A DNA stretch of 14,047 nt from Thermoprotei archaeon (lineage in GTDB: Archaea; Thermoproteota; Thermoprotei; Thermofilales; B20-G17), in contig QMRW01000023.1 of NCBI GenBank assembly GCA_003650785.1, positions 1 to 14,047 of the forward strand, given 5' to 3'. Of this stretch, positions 13,049-14,047 are shown in pieces. A program made the translations under genes and the position numbers. The notes under the pieces are model-generated. The model was not told where the DNA came from and searched no databases. It was given only the letters and a program-made list of their open reading frames with translations. How positions within the stretch are numbered: the first letter of the stretch is position 1; each line of letters begins with the position of its first letter.

Positions 13049-14047
13049 TTCAACACCTCCTCTATTCTCCCTATGACAAAGTGTTTATCTAGCATTGATA
13101 AGTAGGGTGCTATTCTAGGACCATACTCTCTACCGAAAAATATTAGGTATAGTGCTCTGAAGAATTCTCTCTCTTCCCTCTTAGTACGTTTTATATTCAT
13201 CATTGCTCTTTTGATTTCGTCTTCAGTCCAGACTTCGATTCTCTTTAAGCTTTCGAGCAAACTTTTTAGTAATTTCTTCTGCACTGGAGTAAGGGATGAT
13301 ACTATAGTCTCACTCACTCCTTCACTTATACTCAGTAGATAACTACTTGGAGCATATTTACTCACCCATCTTCCAGCTCGTAGTACTCTATTAGTGATAA
13401 GCTCTAACTCGTAATCCGTTAGATCTCTATCTATAACTTTAGTACTCTTCAACTTTTTGACTACAAAGTCTGCTATATCAAACCCAGGTGGTATTAATTG
13501 GGCTAGGACTGTAGCCTGTAGATATGATATCCTAAATGGACATCTCTCAAAGGGTTTTCGATTTAGTGATAATTCATAGCTTCTCTTGATGAACTCCTTA
13601 TTAGTAATAGTCTTTAGACCATAGAATACCTTTTCAGCTAAATCGAATCTATCGTGATATCTAGGTATCTCTCTCATACTCAACACAATTCTCTTCATGG
13701 GATCTGTGGAGAGGTATAGATATTTGAGTACCTCTGGCTCGGCTACTTCCAACCAATCTCTAGGAGTAAAGCCTATAAAATCACTTGAACCCATATCTCC
13801 CATATCGATATTATTAACCTTATACCCAACCCACTCATATGCTATACCTTCAGGAGGATCGAAATTGAATACATTTCTAGCTAAATCATTACAACTATCC
13901 CTAGAACCTCCTGGAGTAGCATGGTCCTTCCCATAAGGTTCAAACGATACTCTAAGAGCATACCAGACTCCAACCCATTCTAATCTCCATATAAGCTTTC
14001 CCTCATCTATAGAACTCACTCCTTCATTACCACAATGTTTACAGATA
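13045..14047 (-). CDS. lysS: Class I lysyl-tRNA synthetase, C-terminal part
   Basis: The frame runs off the right edge, so the N-terminal region with the HIGH motif is outside. An internal GTG at 14019 is not the start, because the frame is open upstream and reads CKHCG, half of a zinc-binding cysteine set. The 333 visible residues match archaeal class I LysRS: GKLIWRLEWVGVWYALRV, FEPYGKDHATPGGS, the segment DMGSSDFIGFTPRDWLEVAEPEVLKYLY, and then the alpha-helical anticodon-binding half. This enzyme charges tRNA-Lys using ATP and is unrelated in fold to the class II LysRS of most bacteria. The KMSKS-equivalent loop reads DMGSS and lacks the usual lysines. The TGA stop overlaps the start of the small membrane protein gene. 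Confidence 0.93.
   Translation of the reverse strand, partial: ICKHCGNEGVSSIDEGKLIWRLEWVGVWYALRVSFEPYGKDHATPGGSRDSCNDLARNVFNFDPPEGIAYEWVGYKVNNIDMGDMGSSDFIGFTPRDWLEVAEPEVLKYLYLSTDPMKRIVLSMREIPRYHDRFDLAEKVFYGLKTITNKEFIKRSYELSLNRKPFERCPFRISYLQATVLAQLIPPGFDIADFVVKKLKSTKVIDRDLTDYELELITNRVLRAGRWVSKYAPSSYLLSISEGVSETIVSSLTPVQKKLLKSLLESLKRIEVWTEDEIKRAMMNIKRTKREEREFFRALYLIFFGREYGPRIAPYLSMLDKHFVIGRIEEVLK
13054..13060 (-). promoter_or_regulatory. Ribosome binding site for the small membrane protein
   Basis: GGAGGTG on the minus strand, inside the last codons of lysS and five bases before the GTG at 13048. It identifies that GTG as the start. Confidence 0.6.

Noticed and set aside
13045..14019. Lysyl-tRNA synthetase starting at the GTG at 14019
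   Set aside because: The frame is open upstream to the window edge and encodes CKHCG, a conserved zinc-site element; the true start is outside.
1..14047. CRISPR array or defence island
   Set aside because: No regularly spaced repeats, cas genes, nucleases or toxin-antitoxin pairs are seen in the window.

Overview
The window looks like chromosomal DNA of a thermophilic archaeon, most likely a Crenarchaeota/Thermoproteota member close to Desulfurococcales; that placement is an inference. The evidence is: A+T-rich DNA with AGA/AGG arginine and ATA isoleucine codons dominating; archaeal BRE/TATA-like boxes set about 26 bases before start codons; strong GGAGGTGA-type ribosome sites inside operons; a tungsten-type aldehyde ferredoxin oxidoreductase; a class I lysyl-tRNA synthetase; and the coenzyme F420 gene cofD. 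No tRNA, rRNA or CRISPR array is visible.

Left part (1-2142): the 3' end of a polyferredoxin with four [4Fe-4S] motifs overlaps the start of an aldehyde ferredoxin oxidoreductase (AOR) family tungstoenzyme. This is an electron-transfer pair. Next come single genes of metabolism and housekeeping: a DegT/StrS-type PLP aminotransferase (minus), a macro-domain ADP-ribose protein (plus) and an ITP/XTP pyrophosphatase (minus). A gene-poor stretch of about 700 bases follows (4691-5396). It holds a palindrome and short open frame resembling the 3' end of an IS200/IS605-type TnpB element, then a very A+T-rich tract leading into the next promoter.

Middle (5397-8086, plus): an MFS transporter carries a C-terminal cytidylate-kinase-like domain whose P-loop lysine is missing. 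It is followed by a glycerophosphodiester phosphodiesterase-like protein in which one expected metal-ligand glutamate is a histidine.

Minus-strand cluster 10315-8126: an ECF-transporter S-component-like membrane protein, an FbiB-like nitroreductase and CofD are co-directional and close together. CofD attaches the phospholactyl or phosphoenolpyruvyl group to FO. FbiB-type nitroreductases reduce dehydro-F420 in mycobacteria. The cluster therefore reads as an F420 module with an uncharacterised importer.

Right part: two plus-strand coiled-coil proteins (194 and 483 residues) with no recognisable catalytic domain, each apparently made from a leaderless transcript. Then, on the minus strand, a class I lysyl-tRNA synthetase cut by the window edge overlaps a 100-residue three-helix membrane protein by four bases.

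The most unusual items are the transporter-kinase fusion, the F420 cluster with its S-component, the AOR with altered pterin-binding motifs, the two coiled-coil genes, and the structured remnant at 4735-4882.
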